A stretch of 64,000 nucleotides of DNA from CAYPFY01 sp964410105 (GTDB taxonomy: Bacteria > Bacteroidota > Ignavibacteria > UBA10030 > SZUA-254), in NCBI GenBank assembly GCA_964410105.1, contig CAYPFY010000005.1, positions 136,493-200,492 of the forward strand, given 5' to 3'. Positions 36,296-45,416 of the stretch are shown one piece after another. Below the pieces are notes generated by a model, which was given only the letters and a program-made list of their open reading frames with translations, had not been told where the DNA came from and searched no databases. The stretch's first letter is position 1; every line of letters starts with the position of its first letter. Made by a program: the position numbers and the translations under genes.

Positions 36296-37452
36296 AAGCT
36301 GTTGCTGTCATACCCGGGAAGCCGAATTCGATCCACATGCGCGAGGTGCCGAAACCGACGCTCGACGAAATCCCTGGCGGCCGGGGCGTTCTGGTGAAAG
36401 TTTTGAGGGTGGGCGTCGACGGGACGGACAAAGAAATCAACGCGGCGGAATACGGCGCGGCGCCGCCGGGATCCGACTATCTCATCACGGGCCATGAATC
36501 GTTCGGCATTGTGGAAGAAGTGGGAAAGAATGTCGGCGAGCTTTCCCCGGGGGATTACGTCGTGGCGACAGTACGGCGGCCGGGGAATTCCGTGTACGAC
36601 CAAATCGGCACATACGACATGACGACGGATGATACATACTACGAGCGGGGCATAAACCTTCGGCACGGATTTTTGGCCGAATACTATGTCGACGCCCCCG
36701 AGTACATCGTAAGGGTGCCTCAGGGACTGAAGCACATCGGGGTTCTGATGGAGCCCATGAGCGTGGCGGAGAAGGGAATCGCGCAGGCGTATGAGATCCA
36801 GAGACGCCTGCGGGTTTGGAGACCGCGGAAGGGGGCCGTGATGGGGTCCGGCACGCTGGGATTGCTGGCGACGCTCATCCTGCGACTCAGGGGGCTGGAC
36901 GTCGTGACATTCGGAAAGACGGATGGTCCCATGCTCAACTCCGAGCTGATCGAGGATCTCGGCGCGACATATGTGTCTTCGGCCCGGATGGGAATCGGCG
37001 AAGCGTCCGGCTCATACGGGCCTTTCGACATAATCTTCGAGGGCACCGGAAGCTCGGCCGTCGCGTTCCAGGCGGCAGAATTCTTGGGGAAGAACGGCGT
37101 CCTGGTTCTGTCGAGCATCACGGGAGGGGGAAAGACGCTTGAAATCCCGGCTGACAAGATCAACCTCGACTTTGTTCTGGGCAACAAAGTCATGGTCGGC
37201 ACCGTCAATGCAAACCGCGAATACTTCGAGATGGGAGCGAAGGACCTTTCGCAGGGAGAGTTACAGTATCCGGGCTGGCTCTCGAGACTCCTGACAAATC
37301 CCGTACGAGGGCTGGAGAATTTTAGTGAAATGATCGACCTGCTTACCCGCGGGAAGGGAACAATAAAAGTTTTCGTGGAAGTCGCGCCCCTCACCCCGGG
37401 GGAAAATTCCGGAGCGGAGATCTCAGCCCGCGCAGAAGCGGTGGCACCATGA
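36292..37452 (+). CDS. Glucose 1-dehydrogenase, zinc MDR type
   Basis: A 386-residue medium-chain dehydrogenase of the archaeal-type glucose dehydrogenase group. The catalytic-zinc region reads VGVDGTD (D43), with H68-E69 in TGHESFG. D43 in place of the usual Cys is common in glucose dehydrogenases. The cofactor loop is VMGSGTLGLLATLI, and the C-terminal glucose-dehydrogenase extension is present. It oxidises glucose to gluconolactone with NAD(P). ATGA overlaps on both sides couple it to the glucosidase and the debranching enzyme, suggesting immediate oxidation of released glucose. Confidence 0.88.
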   Translation: MKAVAVIPGKPNSIHMREVPKPTLDEIPGGRGVLVKVLRVGVDGTDKEINAAEYGAAPPGSDYLITGHESFGIVEEVGKNVGELSPGDYVVATVRRPGNSVYDQIGTYDMTTDDTYYERGINLRHGFLAEYYVDAPEYIVRVPQGLKHIGVLMEPMSVAEKGIAQAYEIQRRLRVWRPRKGAVMGSGTLGLLATLILRLRGLDVVTFGKTDGPMLNSELIEDLGATYVSSARMGIGEASGSYGPFDIIFEGTGSSAVAFQAAEFLGKNGVLVLSSITGGGKTLEIPADKINLDFVLGNKVMVGTVNANREYFEMGAKDLSQGELQYPGWLSRLLTNPVRGLENFSEMIDLLTRGKGTIKVFVEVAPLTPGENSGAEISARAEAVAP

Positions 37453-39515
37453 CAACGCCACTCTCCGCCGAAGCGGGACGGATCACGGCCGGACCGCACG
37501 AACACAATGGAGGCCCGGGCGAGATCGGCCCTGCCGTCATATTCGGCAGGGAAACCTGCGGCAACCTCTCCGATGCCGAAAGCCGTGAGTGGCTTGTCAC
37601 GAACGGTCGGGGGGGATACGCGTCGGGCACGATTGCCGGCACCCTCACCCGCAGATATCACGGATTGCTCGTTGCCGCGTTGAAGCCGCCTGTCGGGCGC
37701 TCCCTCCTCGTCGCTAAGGCGGATGAGACACTTTCCTACGGGGGCCGTGAGCATCCCCTTTATGCGAACCGGTGGGCAGGCGGGCACATCGACCCGGAGG
37801 GGTATAAAAACATCGAGCAGTTCCGGCTTGACGGCATGATCCCCGTCTGGACATTCGGCGTGTCGGACGTGCTCATTGAAAAGCGGATCTGGATGAACCG
37901 TGGGGAAAACACGACGTATGTTCGGTACAAAGTCTTGAGGGCGGGCGGGCCGATCGGCCTGTCGCTCAAGATACTGGTGAACTACCGGGACTTTCACGGT
38001 GAGACGCATTCCGGAAACTGGCGGATGGACATAAGGGACGTGAAGCACGGGCTCCGTGTGGAAGCGTTCCAGGGGGCGACGCCATTTTACCTATTCGGGC
38101 ACAATGCGGAAGTCCTGACCAACGGGGAATGGTATTACAACTTCGAATACAAAGAGGAGATGTACCGGGGCCTTCCCGACCGGGAGGACCATCTCCATGC
38201 GGGCACATTCAGCGCGCGACTTACGGAGGGCGACGCCTTCACATTCGTCGCGTCGCTCGAGAGCGTTCCCATTCTGGACGGCGAGGCGGAGCTGGGTGCG
38301 AGGAAGAGATACGAGCGCGGCTTGCTCCCGGGTCCGGGTGACGGCGAAAGCGTCTCATGGATTGATCACGTGAGAATCGCCGCGGACCAGTTCATCGTCG
38401 ATCGTCCTTCCCCGGAGGATCCGGAGGGGAAGAGCATCATCGCCGGATACCACTGGTTCTGCGATTGGGGACGGGACACGATGGTGAGCCTTCCGGGGCT
38501 GACGCTGGCGACGGGGAGACCGGAAATCGCCCGCTCGATCATCCGCACATTCGCGCGTTACGTCGACCGGGGAATGCTGCCGAACCAATTCCCTGACGGG
38601 GGAACGGCGCCCGAGTACAACACCGCCGATGCGACGTTATGGTATATAGAGGCCGTCAGGTACTATTACGAAAAAACAGAGGATGAGCGGCTTGTGCGGG
38701 AGATCTGGCCCGTGCTTGAGGATATCATTGCATGGCATCAGAAGGGCACTCGGCACGGTATCCATGTCGACCCTGGCGACGGGTTGCTCTACGCGGGGGA
38801 GCCGGGGGTTCAGCTCACCTGGATGGACGCGAAAATAGGCGAGTGGGTGGTCACCCCTCGAATCGGAAAGCCGGTTGAAATCAACGCACTCTGGTGCAAT
38901 GCACTCGTGACGATGTCGCGACTGGCGCGGGACATCGGAAGGGCTGACGGGTACGAATCGCTGGCATCCATCGCAGTGGCGGGATTTCAGAGATTCTGGC
39001 GAGCGGACGCGGGGTATTGTTACGACGTCATTGACGGGCCGGATGGAGATGATACATCTCTCAGGCCAAACCAGATTTTTGCCGTTTCCCTTCCGTCGAG
39101 CGCGCTCACAGAGAGTCAGCGGAAGGGAGTTGTCGACATCTGCGCAAAACATCTACTTACCTCATACGGGCTCCGCTCGCTTGCACCGGAAGACGCTCGA
39201 TATGCCGGTCATTATGAAGGGAATCAGCGTGCCCGCGACGCTGCTTACCATCAGGGAACGGTGTGGGGATGGCTCCTTGGACCGTTCGCCCTCGCCCACC
39301 TCAGGGTATACAGGGACCCGGAGAAAGCCCTGAAATTCCTTGAGCCCATGGCCCGTCACCTGTCGGCGCGCGGCCTCGGGACGATGAGCGAGATTTTTGA
39401 CGGGGATCCCCCCTTTACGCCGAGGGGCTGCATCGCGCAGGCGTGGACGGTGGCCGAGGTACTCAGGGCCCGGTATGACATTGGGGGTTATACCTCCGGG
39501 TCGCCGATCTTATAG
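37449..39515 (+). CDS. Glycogen debranching enzyme (amylo-alpha-1,6-glucosidase family)
   Basis: A 688-residue protein with the bacterial debranching N-terminal domain (SREWLVTNGRGGYASGTIAG...RRYHGLLVAA, about 40-85). The C-terminal (alpha/alpha)6 GDE_C catalytic domain (about 310-675) has WFCDWGRDTMVSLPGL and the terminal MSEIFDGDPPFTPRGCIAQAWTVAE. It should release glucose from alpha-1,6 branches of glycogen-like glucan. The last residues are encoded antisense to a decayed response-regulator fragment, so the natural C-terminus may have been altered at a recombination junction, without loss of the domain core. Confidence 0.92.
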   Translation: MTTPLSAEAGRITAGPHEHNGGPGEIGPAVIFGRETCGNLSDAESREWLVTNGRGGYASGTIAGTLTRRYHGLLVAALKPPVGRSLLVAKADETLSYGGREHPLYANRWAGGHIDPEGYKNIEQFRLDGMIPVWTFGVSDVLIEKRIWMNRGENTTYVRYKVLRAGGPIGLSLKILVNYRDFHGETHSGNWRMDIRDVKHGLRVEAFQGATPFYLFGHNAEVLTNGEWYYNFEYKEEMYRGLPDREDHLHAGTFSARLTEGDAFTFVASLESVPILDGEAELGARKRYERGLLPGPGDGESVSWIDHVRIAADQFIVDRPSPEDPEGKSIIAGYHWFCDWGRDTMVSLPGLTLATGRPEIARSIIRTFARYVDRGMLPNQFPDGGTAPEYNTADATLWYIEAVRYYYEKTEDERLVREIWPVLEDIIAWHQKGTRHGIHVDPGDGLLYAGEPGVQLTWMDAKIGEWVVTPRIGKPVEINALWCNALVTMSRLARDIGRADGYESLASIAVAGFQRFWRADAGYCYDVIDGPDGDDTSLRPNQIFAVSLPSSALTESQRKGVVDICAKHLLTSYGLRSLAPEDARYAGHYEGNQRARDAAYHQGTVWGWLLGPFALAHLRVYRDPEKALKFLEPMARHLSARGLGTMSEIFDGDPPFTPRGCIAQAWTVAEVLRARYDIGGYTSGSPIL

Positions 39516-39720
39516 CCGACCCCGCGGAGGGTGAGAATCACCCGGAGATTCCCGGAATCCTGCTCGATCGTTCCACTCAGCCGGTTCATGTGGATATCGA
39601 TCCAAGGATCATTGCCCTCCACTCGTAGCCCCAGACGGTTTCAAGAAGCTGCTGACGGCTGAAGCAGCGCTTCGGACAAAAGGCGAGGAGAGGCAGCGGA
39701 GCCGACAGACCATCGGGGAA
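39488..39720 (-). pseudogene. Frameshifted C-terminal remnant of an OmpR/PhoB-type response regulator
   Basis: Read on the minus strand, one frame gives LLAFCPKRCFSRQQLLETVWGYE. The next frame continues with EGNDPWIDIHMNRLSGTIE and then LTLRGVGYKIGDPEV and TAA at 39488. Together they match the winged-helix effector domain of OmpR-family regulators (FSREQLL...VWGY...VDVHI-RLR-KIE...LTVRGVGYK). A single-base frameshift near 39627 splits it, and the receiver domain is absent. The 3' end overlaps the debranching-enzyme stop on the other strand. It looks like the broken end of a gene left at an insertion or deletion boundary. Confidence 0.8.
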
Positions 39721-39727
39721 GCATGAA

Positions 39728-40378
39728 ATGCCCTATGAAGACCTGACACCGCGCTACTTCCGGCACACTGCCCGGCTCATCAGACCCTTCCCGGATTTTG
39801 ATTTTTCCTTCATAAAACCCGTCCGCCGGAAAGCAGTCGACCTGCTTCGGCTGAGCGAGGGAAACCGGGTTCTCGACATGGGGTGCGGGCCCGGGGGATG
39901 CTTTCCCTATCTTGTAGGGAGCGTAGGACAGGCGGGACAGGTCGTGGGCGTCGAAATCAGCCCGGAGGTCATCATCAATGCGCAAAGACGCGTTGCGAAG
40001 AATGGTTGGAAAAACGTGGAGCTCATCCGGGCGTCGGCGGCAGAGGCGCGCCTTGTCGGCACCTTTGACGGTTTGCTCATGTTCGCCGCGGCGGACGTCT
40101 ACGCTTCGGAAGAAGCTCTGAAGAACATCTTCCCCCATGTGAGGGAGGGAGCACGGATAGTCGCGTTCGGGGCAAAAACTTCGACGGACCGCCTCGGGAA
40201 ACTGATGAACCCCCTCCTTCTGTACCTGGTATCCACTCTCGGATTCCCTACGACGCCCCGCCCGGAGCCGGAGCCGTGGCGAATACTCGGGAGATATGTT
40301 GATAAAATTGAAATAGAGGAGTACGCTTTAGGCCTGATGTTTATTGCCTCGGGATCCGCACGGGCCCAGCGTCAGTGA
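39728..40378 (+). CDS. Class I SAM-dependent methyltransferase
   Basis: A 216-residue methyltransferase with the SAM loop VLDMGCGPGGCF (about 48-59), acidic VVGVEIS and a downstream LLMFAAADVY. The substrate is unknown; the pattern resembles UbiE/Methyltransf_11 proteins. It lies 212 bases after the debranching enzyme, just past the regulator remnant, and 100 bases before ada. Confidence 0.85.
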   Translation: MPYEDLTPRYFRHTARLIRPFPDFDFSFIKPVRRKAVDLLRLSEGNRVLDMGCGPGGCFPYLVGSVGQAGQVVGVEISPEVIINAQRRVAKNGWKNVELIRASAAEARLVGTFDGLLMFAAADVYASEEALKNIFPHVREGARIVAFGAKTSTDRLGKLMNPLLLYLVSTLGFPTTPRPEPEPWRILGRYVDKIEIEEYALGLMFIASGSARAQRQ

Positions 40379-40478
40379 GGCGATCACCCGGACAGAGGGG
40401 AAATCCCTGTTCATTTTTCGGTAGAAATTGTCCTCCCTATCCCCTATCATAGAGTAACGCAGAATTTTTAAATGGACA

Positions 40479-41558
40479 ATGGATAAAATTCCTTCAACGA
40501 TGGAAATGGAGCGGGCGTACCGGAGTAAGGACGCCACCTACGACGGGATATTTCTGATGGCGGTGCGAACGACCGGGATATTTTGCAAACCCTCCTGTGC
40601 GGCAAGGAAGCCGTTGAGAGAGAACGTGACCTTTTACAAGACAGCGAGGGAGGCGCTCTTTGCGGGTTACAGGCCGTGCAAGCGGTGCCGGCCCCTCGAG
40701 GCTGGAGGAAAGGCTCCGGAGTGGGTAGCACGGCTGATGAGGGAAATTGACAAAGAACCTTTGGCCAAATATCCGGACTCTTACCTACGCTCGCGCGGAA
40801 TCGAACCGTCCAGGGCGCGCCGCTACTTCCACAAAAACTACGGTATGACATTTCAGGCCTACTGCCGCGGGCTCAGGCTAGGCAAATCCCTGGAAGGAAT
40901 TCGACGCGGAGCTGATCTGGATGACGTCGCCCTCGGCTACGGATATGACTCGCACAGCGGCTTCAGGGATGCCTTCGTCAAAACCTTTGGATCTTCGCCC
41001 GGGCGCAGCCGCTCGGCGGACTGTATCGTTACGGCCTGGATTGAAAGCCCGTTGGGGCCGCTGGTGGCGGCGGCGTCCTCGAGAGGAGTCTGTCTGTTAG
41101 AGTTTACGGACAGGCGGATGCTTGACCGCCAGTTCAGTATTCTCCGAAAAAACTTTAAGTGTGCAATCGTTCCCGGTTCCAACCACCACATCGAGCTCGT
41201 GAAAAAGGAGATCATGCAGTACTTCGACGGGTCGTTGAAGAAATTTGGAGTCAATGTCGATCGTCCCGGCAGTCCCTTTCATAAAAAAGTCTGGGATCAA
41301 CTCAGCAAAATTCCTTACGGGACCACGACATCATATGAGGCGATCGCGCGGCGGATCGGATCTCCTGGCGCGTGGCGGGCCGTGGGGACTGCGGTCGGGC
41401 TGAACCGGATTGCGATAGTCATCCCTTGTCACCGAGTGGTCAACAAAGATGGCGAGCTCGGGGGATACGGGGGTGGTTTATGGAGAAAGCGCGCCCTGCT
41501 CGATTTGGAACGCGAAGAGAAAAAAATTATCTTCACTAACAAACTCGCTGGCGCCTGA
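40479..41558 (+). CDS. ada: Ada: methylphosphotriester/O6-methylguanine methyltransferase and regulator
   Basis: A 359-residue protein with all Ada parts. The zinc site C36-x3-C40 and C67-x2-C70 includes the cysteine that takes methyl from phosphotriesters. An AraC-type helix-turn-helix region follows (about 95-180). The O6-alkylguanine transferase domain has the acceptor C317 in PCHRV and the RRALL-like GGLWRKRALL segment. It repairs alkylated DNA and normally activates its own gene. The ATG at 40479 overlaps a tiny four-codon frame (40472-40486) that could affect translation. It is flanked by two methyltransferase genes of unknown role. Confidence 0.95.
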   Translation: MDKIPSTMEMERAYRSKDATYDGIFLMAVRTTGIFCKPSCAARKPLRENVTFYKTAREALFAGYRPCKRCRPLEAGGKAPEWVARLMREIDKEPLAKYPDSYLRSRGIEPSRARRYFHKNYGMTFQAYCRGLRLGKSLEGIRRGADLDDVALGYGYDSHSGFRDAFVKTFGSSPGRSRSADCIVTAWIESPLGPLVAAASSRGVCLLEFTDRRMLDRQFSILRKNFKCAIVPGSNHHIELVKKEIMQYFDGSLKKFGVNVDRPGSPFHKKVWDQLSKIPYGTTTSYEAIARRIGSPGAWRAVGTAVGLNRIAIVIPCHRVVNKDGELGGYGGGLWRKRALLDLEREEKKIIFTNKLAGA

Positions 41559-41623
41559 TTCGTCGGGCACACGAAAAGCGGGGAATTCCCGCCCCACCTC
41601 GAACAACACAATTTTAGACGACA

Positions 41624-42445
41624 ATGCCGGAGACTAAAGAACGCGAGTACGTCCTTGGAACGCGCGATGAAGAAATCAACCGCCTTGGCTTGCAGCATCG
41701 GATCTGGAGAGCCAAGGCACTGGACACATGGAGGAGGGCGGGGATCACGCGCGGATCCCGGGTCCTCGATGTGGGGGCGGGTCCCGGATATGCGACGATG
41801 GACCTTGCTGAAATCGTCGGCGATGAGGGACAGGTCGTCGCTGTTGAGCGTTCCGGGCGGTTTCTTGAGCATGCGCGAAAAACCTCTCAGGAACGCCTTT
41901 TCAGGAACATCCTGTTTCAAGAATTGGATCTTATGTCCGAAGCGCTGAACGCGAAGGGAATGGACGCATCATGGTGCCGCTGGGTTGCATGCTTCGTGTC
42001 GTCTCCCGAGAAGCTGGTCGCGCAGATAGCAGCGTCGCTGAAACGCGGGGGCGTGGCGATCTTTCATGAATACCTCGACTATGGAACGTGGAAGCTTGCG
42101 CCCCGGCGGTCGGCGTTCGAATCTTTTGTGAACGAAGTCATGGATTCCTGGAGGGCCGCAGGCGGCGAGCCGGACATTGCCGTATCCTTGCCCGGTCTCC
42201 TGATCCGTGCGGGGTTTTCGACAAAAAGTGTTGTGCCGCATCTCTGGACCATCGGCCCCGGCGAGTACGAATGGCAGTGGGGGGCGGCCTTCGTGGAATC
42301 AGGCCTCCGCCGGCTCCTCGAGCTCGGGCGGGTCAGTTCCCAGTGGGTCGATTCAGTGAAGAAGGAATTCACAGAGGCCGAGGCGGACCCTTCAACAATA
42401 ATGATCACCCCCCTGGTAGGCGAAATAATCGCGGAGCGGATCTAG
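41624..42445 (+). CDS. Class I SAM-dependent methyltransferase
   Basis: A 273-residue protein with SAM motif VLDVGAGPGYATMDLAE (about 46-62), acidic VVAVERS and a C-terminal extension after the core fold. MDASWCRWVACFVSSPEKLVAQIAASLKRGG follows the motif II/III layout. The substrate is unknown. It sits between ada and an aldo/keto reductase, in the same direction. Confidence 0.88.
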   Translation: MPETKEREYVLGTRDEEINRLGLQHRIWRAKALDTWRRAGITRGSRVLDVGAGPGYATMDLAEIVGDEGQVVAVERSGRFLEHARKTSQERLFRNILFQELDLMSEALNAKGMDASWCRWVACFVSSPEKLVAQIAASLKRGGVAIFHEYLDYGTWKLAPRRSAFESFVNEVMDSWRAAGGEPDIAVSLPGLLIRAGFSTKSVVPHLWTIGPGEYEWQWGAAFVESGLRRLLELGRVSSQWVDSVKKEFTEAEADPSTIMITPLVGEIIAERI

Positions 42446-42482
42446 CGTGAAACTGCCGGAATCGCGGGTGAGAGGTGAAAAC

Positions 42483-43478
42483 ATGATAAGAGCAATGATA
42501 GAACGAAGCCTCGGTGGAAGCGAGCTCCGGGTATCGGCCCTCGGTCTCGGATGCATGGGCATGTCGGAGTTCTACGGGCCGCGCGATGACGCGGGATCGA
42601 TCAGGACCATTCACCGGGCTCTCGAACTCGGAATAAATTTCCTCGACACGGCTGATATCTATGGCATGGGACACAACGAGGAGCTGGTCGGCAGGGCGAT
42701 CAGGGGGCGAGGAGACGTCATTATCGCCACCAAGTTCGGCAACGTGAGAGGGCCGAAGGGAGGGTTCCTCTCGGTTGACGGCCGGCCCGAGTATGTGCGA
42801 TCGGCATGCGAGGCGAGTCTCCGGCGGCTCGGGATTGACACGATTGACCTCTACTACCAGCACAGAGTAGACCCAAACACGCCCATCGAAGAAACCGTGG
42901 GAGCGATGGGAAGGCTTCGGGAAGAGGGAAAAATCAGGCATCTGGGTCTCTCTGAAGCTCATCATACTACGCTGCGCCGTGCTCACAAGGTACATCCCAT
43001 CACCGCCCTCCAGACAGAATACTCCTTGTGGACGCGCGACGTTGAGAATGAAGTCCTTCCGACTTGTCGGGAGCTGGGGGTCGGTTTCGTCGCCCACAGT
43101 CCGATCGGGCGCGGATTCTTCGCCGGCAGGTTCAGGTCGGACACCGATTTTGCCGAGGGAGATTACCGGAAGTTTCACCCGCGCTTTCAGGATGACAACC
43201 GCCCCAAGAACCTGACTCTGCTAGGTTCGGTCAGGGGAATCGCGGAGCGAAGGAAGTGCACGCCGGTTCAGTTAGCTCTTGCGTGGCTGCTGGCGAAGGG
43301 TGAAGACATAGTCCCGATACCCGGGACGAAACGGGTGACCTTCCTCGAGGAGGACATCGCCGCTCTGGACATAAAACTCACGCCGGAAGAGGTCGAGGAA
43401 ATTGATGAAGCCGTTCCGCCCGGCGCCGCTTCAGGAATGAGATACCCGGAGCGTGGAATGAAAACTGTCAACAGGTAG
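42483..43478 (+). CDS. Aldo/keto reductase
   Basis: A 331-residue NADPH-dependent TIM-barrel reductase. It begins near LGGSELRVSALGLGCMGMSEFYG and has the catalytic tetrad: Asp and Tyr in FLDTADIYGMG, Lys in IATKFG, and His in YYQHRVDP. The C-terminal IPIPGTKR-like segment (VPIPGTKRVTFLEED) binds cofactor. ATG 42483 was chosen because GAGAGGTG precedes it; an upstream in-frame GTG at 42447 would add 12 residues. Natural substrate unknown. Confidence 0.93.
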   Translation: MIRAMIERSLGGSELRVSALGLGCMGMSEFYGPRDDAGSIRTIHRALELGINFLDTADIYGMGHNEELVGRAIRGRGDVIIATKFGNVRGPKGGFLSVDGRPEYVRSACEASLRRLGIDTIDLYYQHRVDPNTPIEETVGAMGRLREEGKIRHLGLSEAHHTTLRRAHKVHPITALQTEYSLWTRDVENEVLPTCRELGVGFVAHSPIGRGFFAGRFRSDTDFAEGDYRKFHPRFQDDNRPKNLTLLGSVRGIAERRKCTPVQLALAWLLAKGEDIVPIPGTKRVTFLEEDIAALDIKLTPEEVEEIDEAVPPGAASGMRYPERGMKTVNR

Positions 43479-43626
43479 ACGGTACGAGCGCACCTTCCCG
43501 CAGAGACGCCTGCCTGGCCCACCCAAGTGAGACGCAATCGACGCCTTCCCCCAGGAGGGCAGCAATCATGTACACCATCAACCACGATGAATCCGCGCCC
43601 TTAGGGAGCACTTTCATACTTCTTCC

Positions 43627-44406
43627 TTACCACGACTTTATGGTTCTGATCTCAGCAACGAGAGAGTCTTTCAAACGTGTCCATGGCACTTGCTTACCAT
43701 ACCCAAATGTTTCATAGGGGTCGCTGAGGACTCCATCACGGATCACGTAGTATCCAAATGCCCGGTCAAGGTATGGCACAACTGCAAACAAGATACCTTC
43801 ACCATCGGTGGTTTCCCTTGGCTCGAGGAGCAAGAGGCAAGTATCCCCGTTTCGAAAATAACTTGGACTTTCTATCCAAAAGTTATTAAAGTAGCATGTC
43901 ACCGTATCCCGAACTGAATATCGGTTTGCGCCCTTAGCAACATCGAGTATGGTAGCTCGTATTGTCGTCCGAGCGTATTTCATGTGTATGCTTTCCGTTT
44001 GCGAATTTATGACAACCCTGAGGAAAAAGGGGATACGCACAAGGGAATAAACCCTCTTGGACAGAACCGAGTCAATCCTCCTTAGGTATGTATGCTCAAC
44101 CATGCCGACTTTCCAAGGAATGCTGCGCGTGGGGATCGTTTTCGCGTATTTCAAATCCCACTCCTTGTGTCTCTTACCGATAGATCGATCGACCTGAACC
44201 GGGTCACTTTCAGTTGCCTCATACATCAGCCGACCAAAACGTTTGAGATCAAGCAGCGAGATGGACGTGCTTGGCTTGCTCAGGCGTGACATGGATGTAT
44301 GCTCGTCCAAAAATCGCAGGTAACTCTCAACAACGGCGGATGTATCTTGAGATAGAAGGCTCGATCTGAATGTCGCTAGCAAGAGTACGCCACAAATGAG
44401 TCTCAT
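43627..44406 (-). CDS. Orphan exported protein of unknown function
   Basis: A 259-residue protein with an N-terminal signal peptide (MRLICGVLLLATF...SQ). The mature part is rich in aromatic and basic residues and has no recognised domain. Cysteines are few. ATG 44406 was preferred to an upstream in-frame codon because GGAG lies about 9 bases before it and the signal peptide begins there. Base composition is noticeably more AT-rich than both neighbours, suggesting recent acquisition. It converges on the aldo/keto reductase gene. Confidence 0.65.
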   Translation of the reverse strand: MRLICGVLLLATFRSSLLSQDTSAVVESYLRFLDEHTSMSRLSKPSTSISLLDLKRFGRLMYEATESDPVQVDRSIGKRHKEWDLKYAKTIPTRSIPWKVGMVEHTYLRRIDSVLSKRVYSLVRIPFFLRVVINSQTESIHMKYARTTIRATILDVAKGANRYSVRDTVTCYFNNFWIESPSYFRNGDTCLLLLEPRETTDGEGILFAVVPYLDRAFGYYVIRDGVLSDPYETFGYGKQVPWTRLKDSLVAEIRTIKSW

Positions 44407-44908
44407 GAAACGATTCTCCAATCGTACGAACGTTGAATCGAAGATCCCGCTGTAAACTATTTGGTTCCACAGAACATGTTCACTCACTCGCAGGTGTGAC
44501 AAGATCCGTTCAATTCTCTTAGTTCAGACCTCGAATAGATCGACGATCATCGCGCTTGGGCAGGGCGATCCTTCCATGTATTCGCGCATTGCGGCTGCGG
44601 GGTAAAACCCATATCTCCTTCGGACGGTCATTTCAGGGGCACAAGAGTTACGGTGGCTGAAATTACCCAAAACCTTTGACGCGATCCCTTGCCCGCCCCG
44701 GAAAGGTGTAGAATCGATTCGACGAAGTCAACCCCTCTGGCAGAAATACACATTACCAGACACGTCGAGATTTTTTGACACTCCGCAGGCAATTCCCTAT
44801 CTTCTTGGGCCAAACGGGCAGGGCGGGCCTTCCCGGGAGGCGCGGCCCGGCACAGGGGAAGCCCCGGGCACGAGACATATTAACCAACACATTCAGAGGA
44901 GTTCTGGT
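44407..44908. other. 502-base intergenic region between divergent genes
   Basis: It separates the orphan exported gene and the cupin gene, which point away from each other. It holds the cupin promoter (44775-44803) and a GC-rich leader of about 95 bases with several short self-complementary runs (GGGCC/GGCCC near 44826-44850). No RNA gene or convincing reading frame was found in the rest. Confidence 0.5.
44775..44803 (+). promoter_or_regulatory. Predicted promoter of the exported cupin gene
   Basis: TTGACA, 17 bases, TATCTT on the plus strand, identical in both hexamers and spacing to the promoter predicted for the exported deiminase. The start would be near 44811, leaving a GC-rich leader of about 98 bases. 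Confidence 0.6.
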
Positions 44909-45364
44909 ATGAAATTATTCTCGTTTGGAGCGGTCGTTCTGTTTGCACTCATGGTCCTCGGGGCGACGAACGCCCAGGCACAGAAAGTGACCAAAGGGCC
45001 TATGCGCACCGTATGGCCCGCCGATCAATTGAAATGGGAGGAAGTCCCGAACACGGGAGGCGTCCAGCGATCGATCCTCTGGGGCAATCCTGACAAGGGT
45101 GCTTCCGGGGTATTCTATAAATTCCCCGCCACGGCGCACTTCCCGCTCCACTATCACACCAGCGGCTTCAAGATAGTCGTCCTTGCCGGGACAATGGTCT
45201 ACACTCCGGAGGGGGGCACGGAAAACCGGCTTGGACCCGGATCGTATCTGGCGTACGGGCCGAAGGATCACCACATCAGCGGAGCGGCCGACAGCACAGG
45301 ATGCCTCTTCTTCGCCGAACAGACGGGAAAGTTCGATCTCATCCCGATTGAAGGCCCTAAGTAG
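44909..45364 (+). CDS. Exported cupin-domain protein
   Basis: A 151-residue protein with a signal peptide (1-24, AQA) and a single cupin barrel. Probable metal ligands are the histidines of HFPLHYHT, followed by the Gly-rich turn LAGTMVYTPEGG, with a further His pair in GPKDHHISG. Function is unknown; exported cupins of this kind are often annotated as DUF4437- or ChrR-like. CAGAGGAG precedes the ATG. It is monocistronic, ended by a strong terminator. Confidence 0.85.
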   Translation: MKLFSFGAVVLFALMVLGATNAQAQKVTKGPMRTVWPADQLKWEEVPNTGGVQRSILWGNPDKGASGVFYKFPATAHFPLHYHTSGFKIVVLAGTMVYTPEGGTENRLGPGSYLAYGPKDHHISGAADSTGCLFFAEQTGKFDLIPIEGPK

Positions 45365-45385
45365 ACGCGCGCAATCCTTGGTACT

Positions 45386-45416
45386 ACCGGGGCTGGTAGG
45401 CGGCCCCGGTTTTTTT
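45386..45416 (+). terminator. Rho-independent terminator after the cupin gene
   Basis: An 8-bp stem ACCGGGGC/GCCCCGGT with a 9-base loop is followed by six T residues, starting 21 bases after the stop codon. It is the clearest intrinsic terminator in the window. Confidence 0.9.

Noticed and set aside
36720..38048. 442-codon minus-strand frame across glucose dehydrogenase and debranching genes
   Set aside because: Antisense to two well-supported enzymes; the translation is low in hydrophobic-core pattern and has no motif.
40472..40486. Four-codon frame overlapping the ada start
   Set aside because: Could be chance; no ribosome site precedes it, so it is mentioned only under ada.
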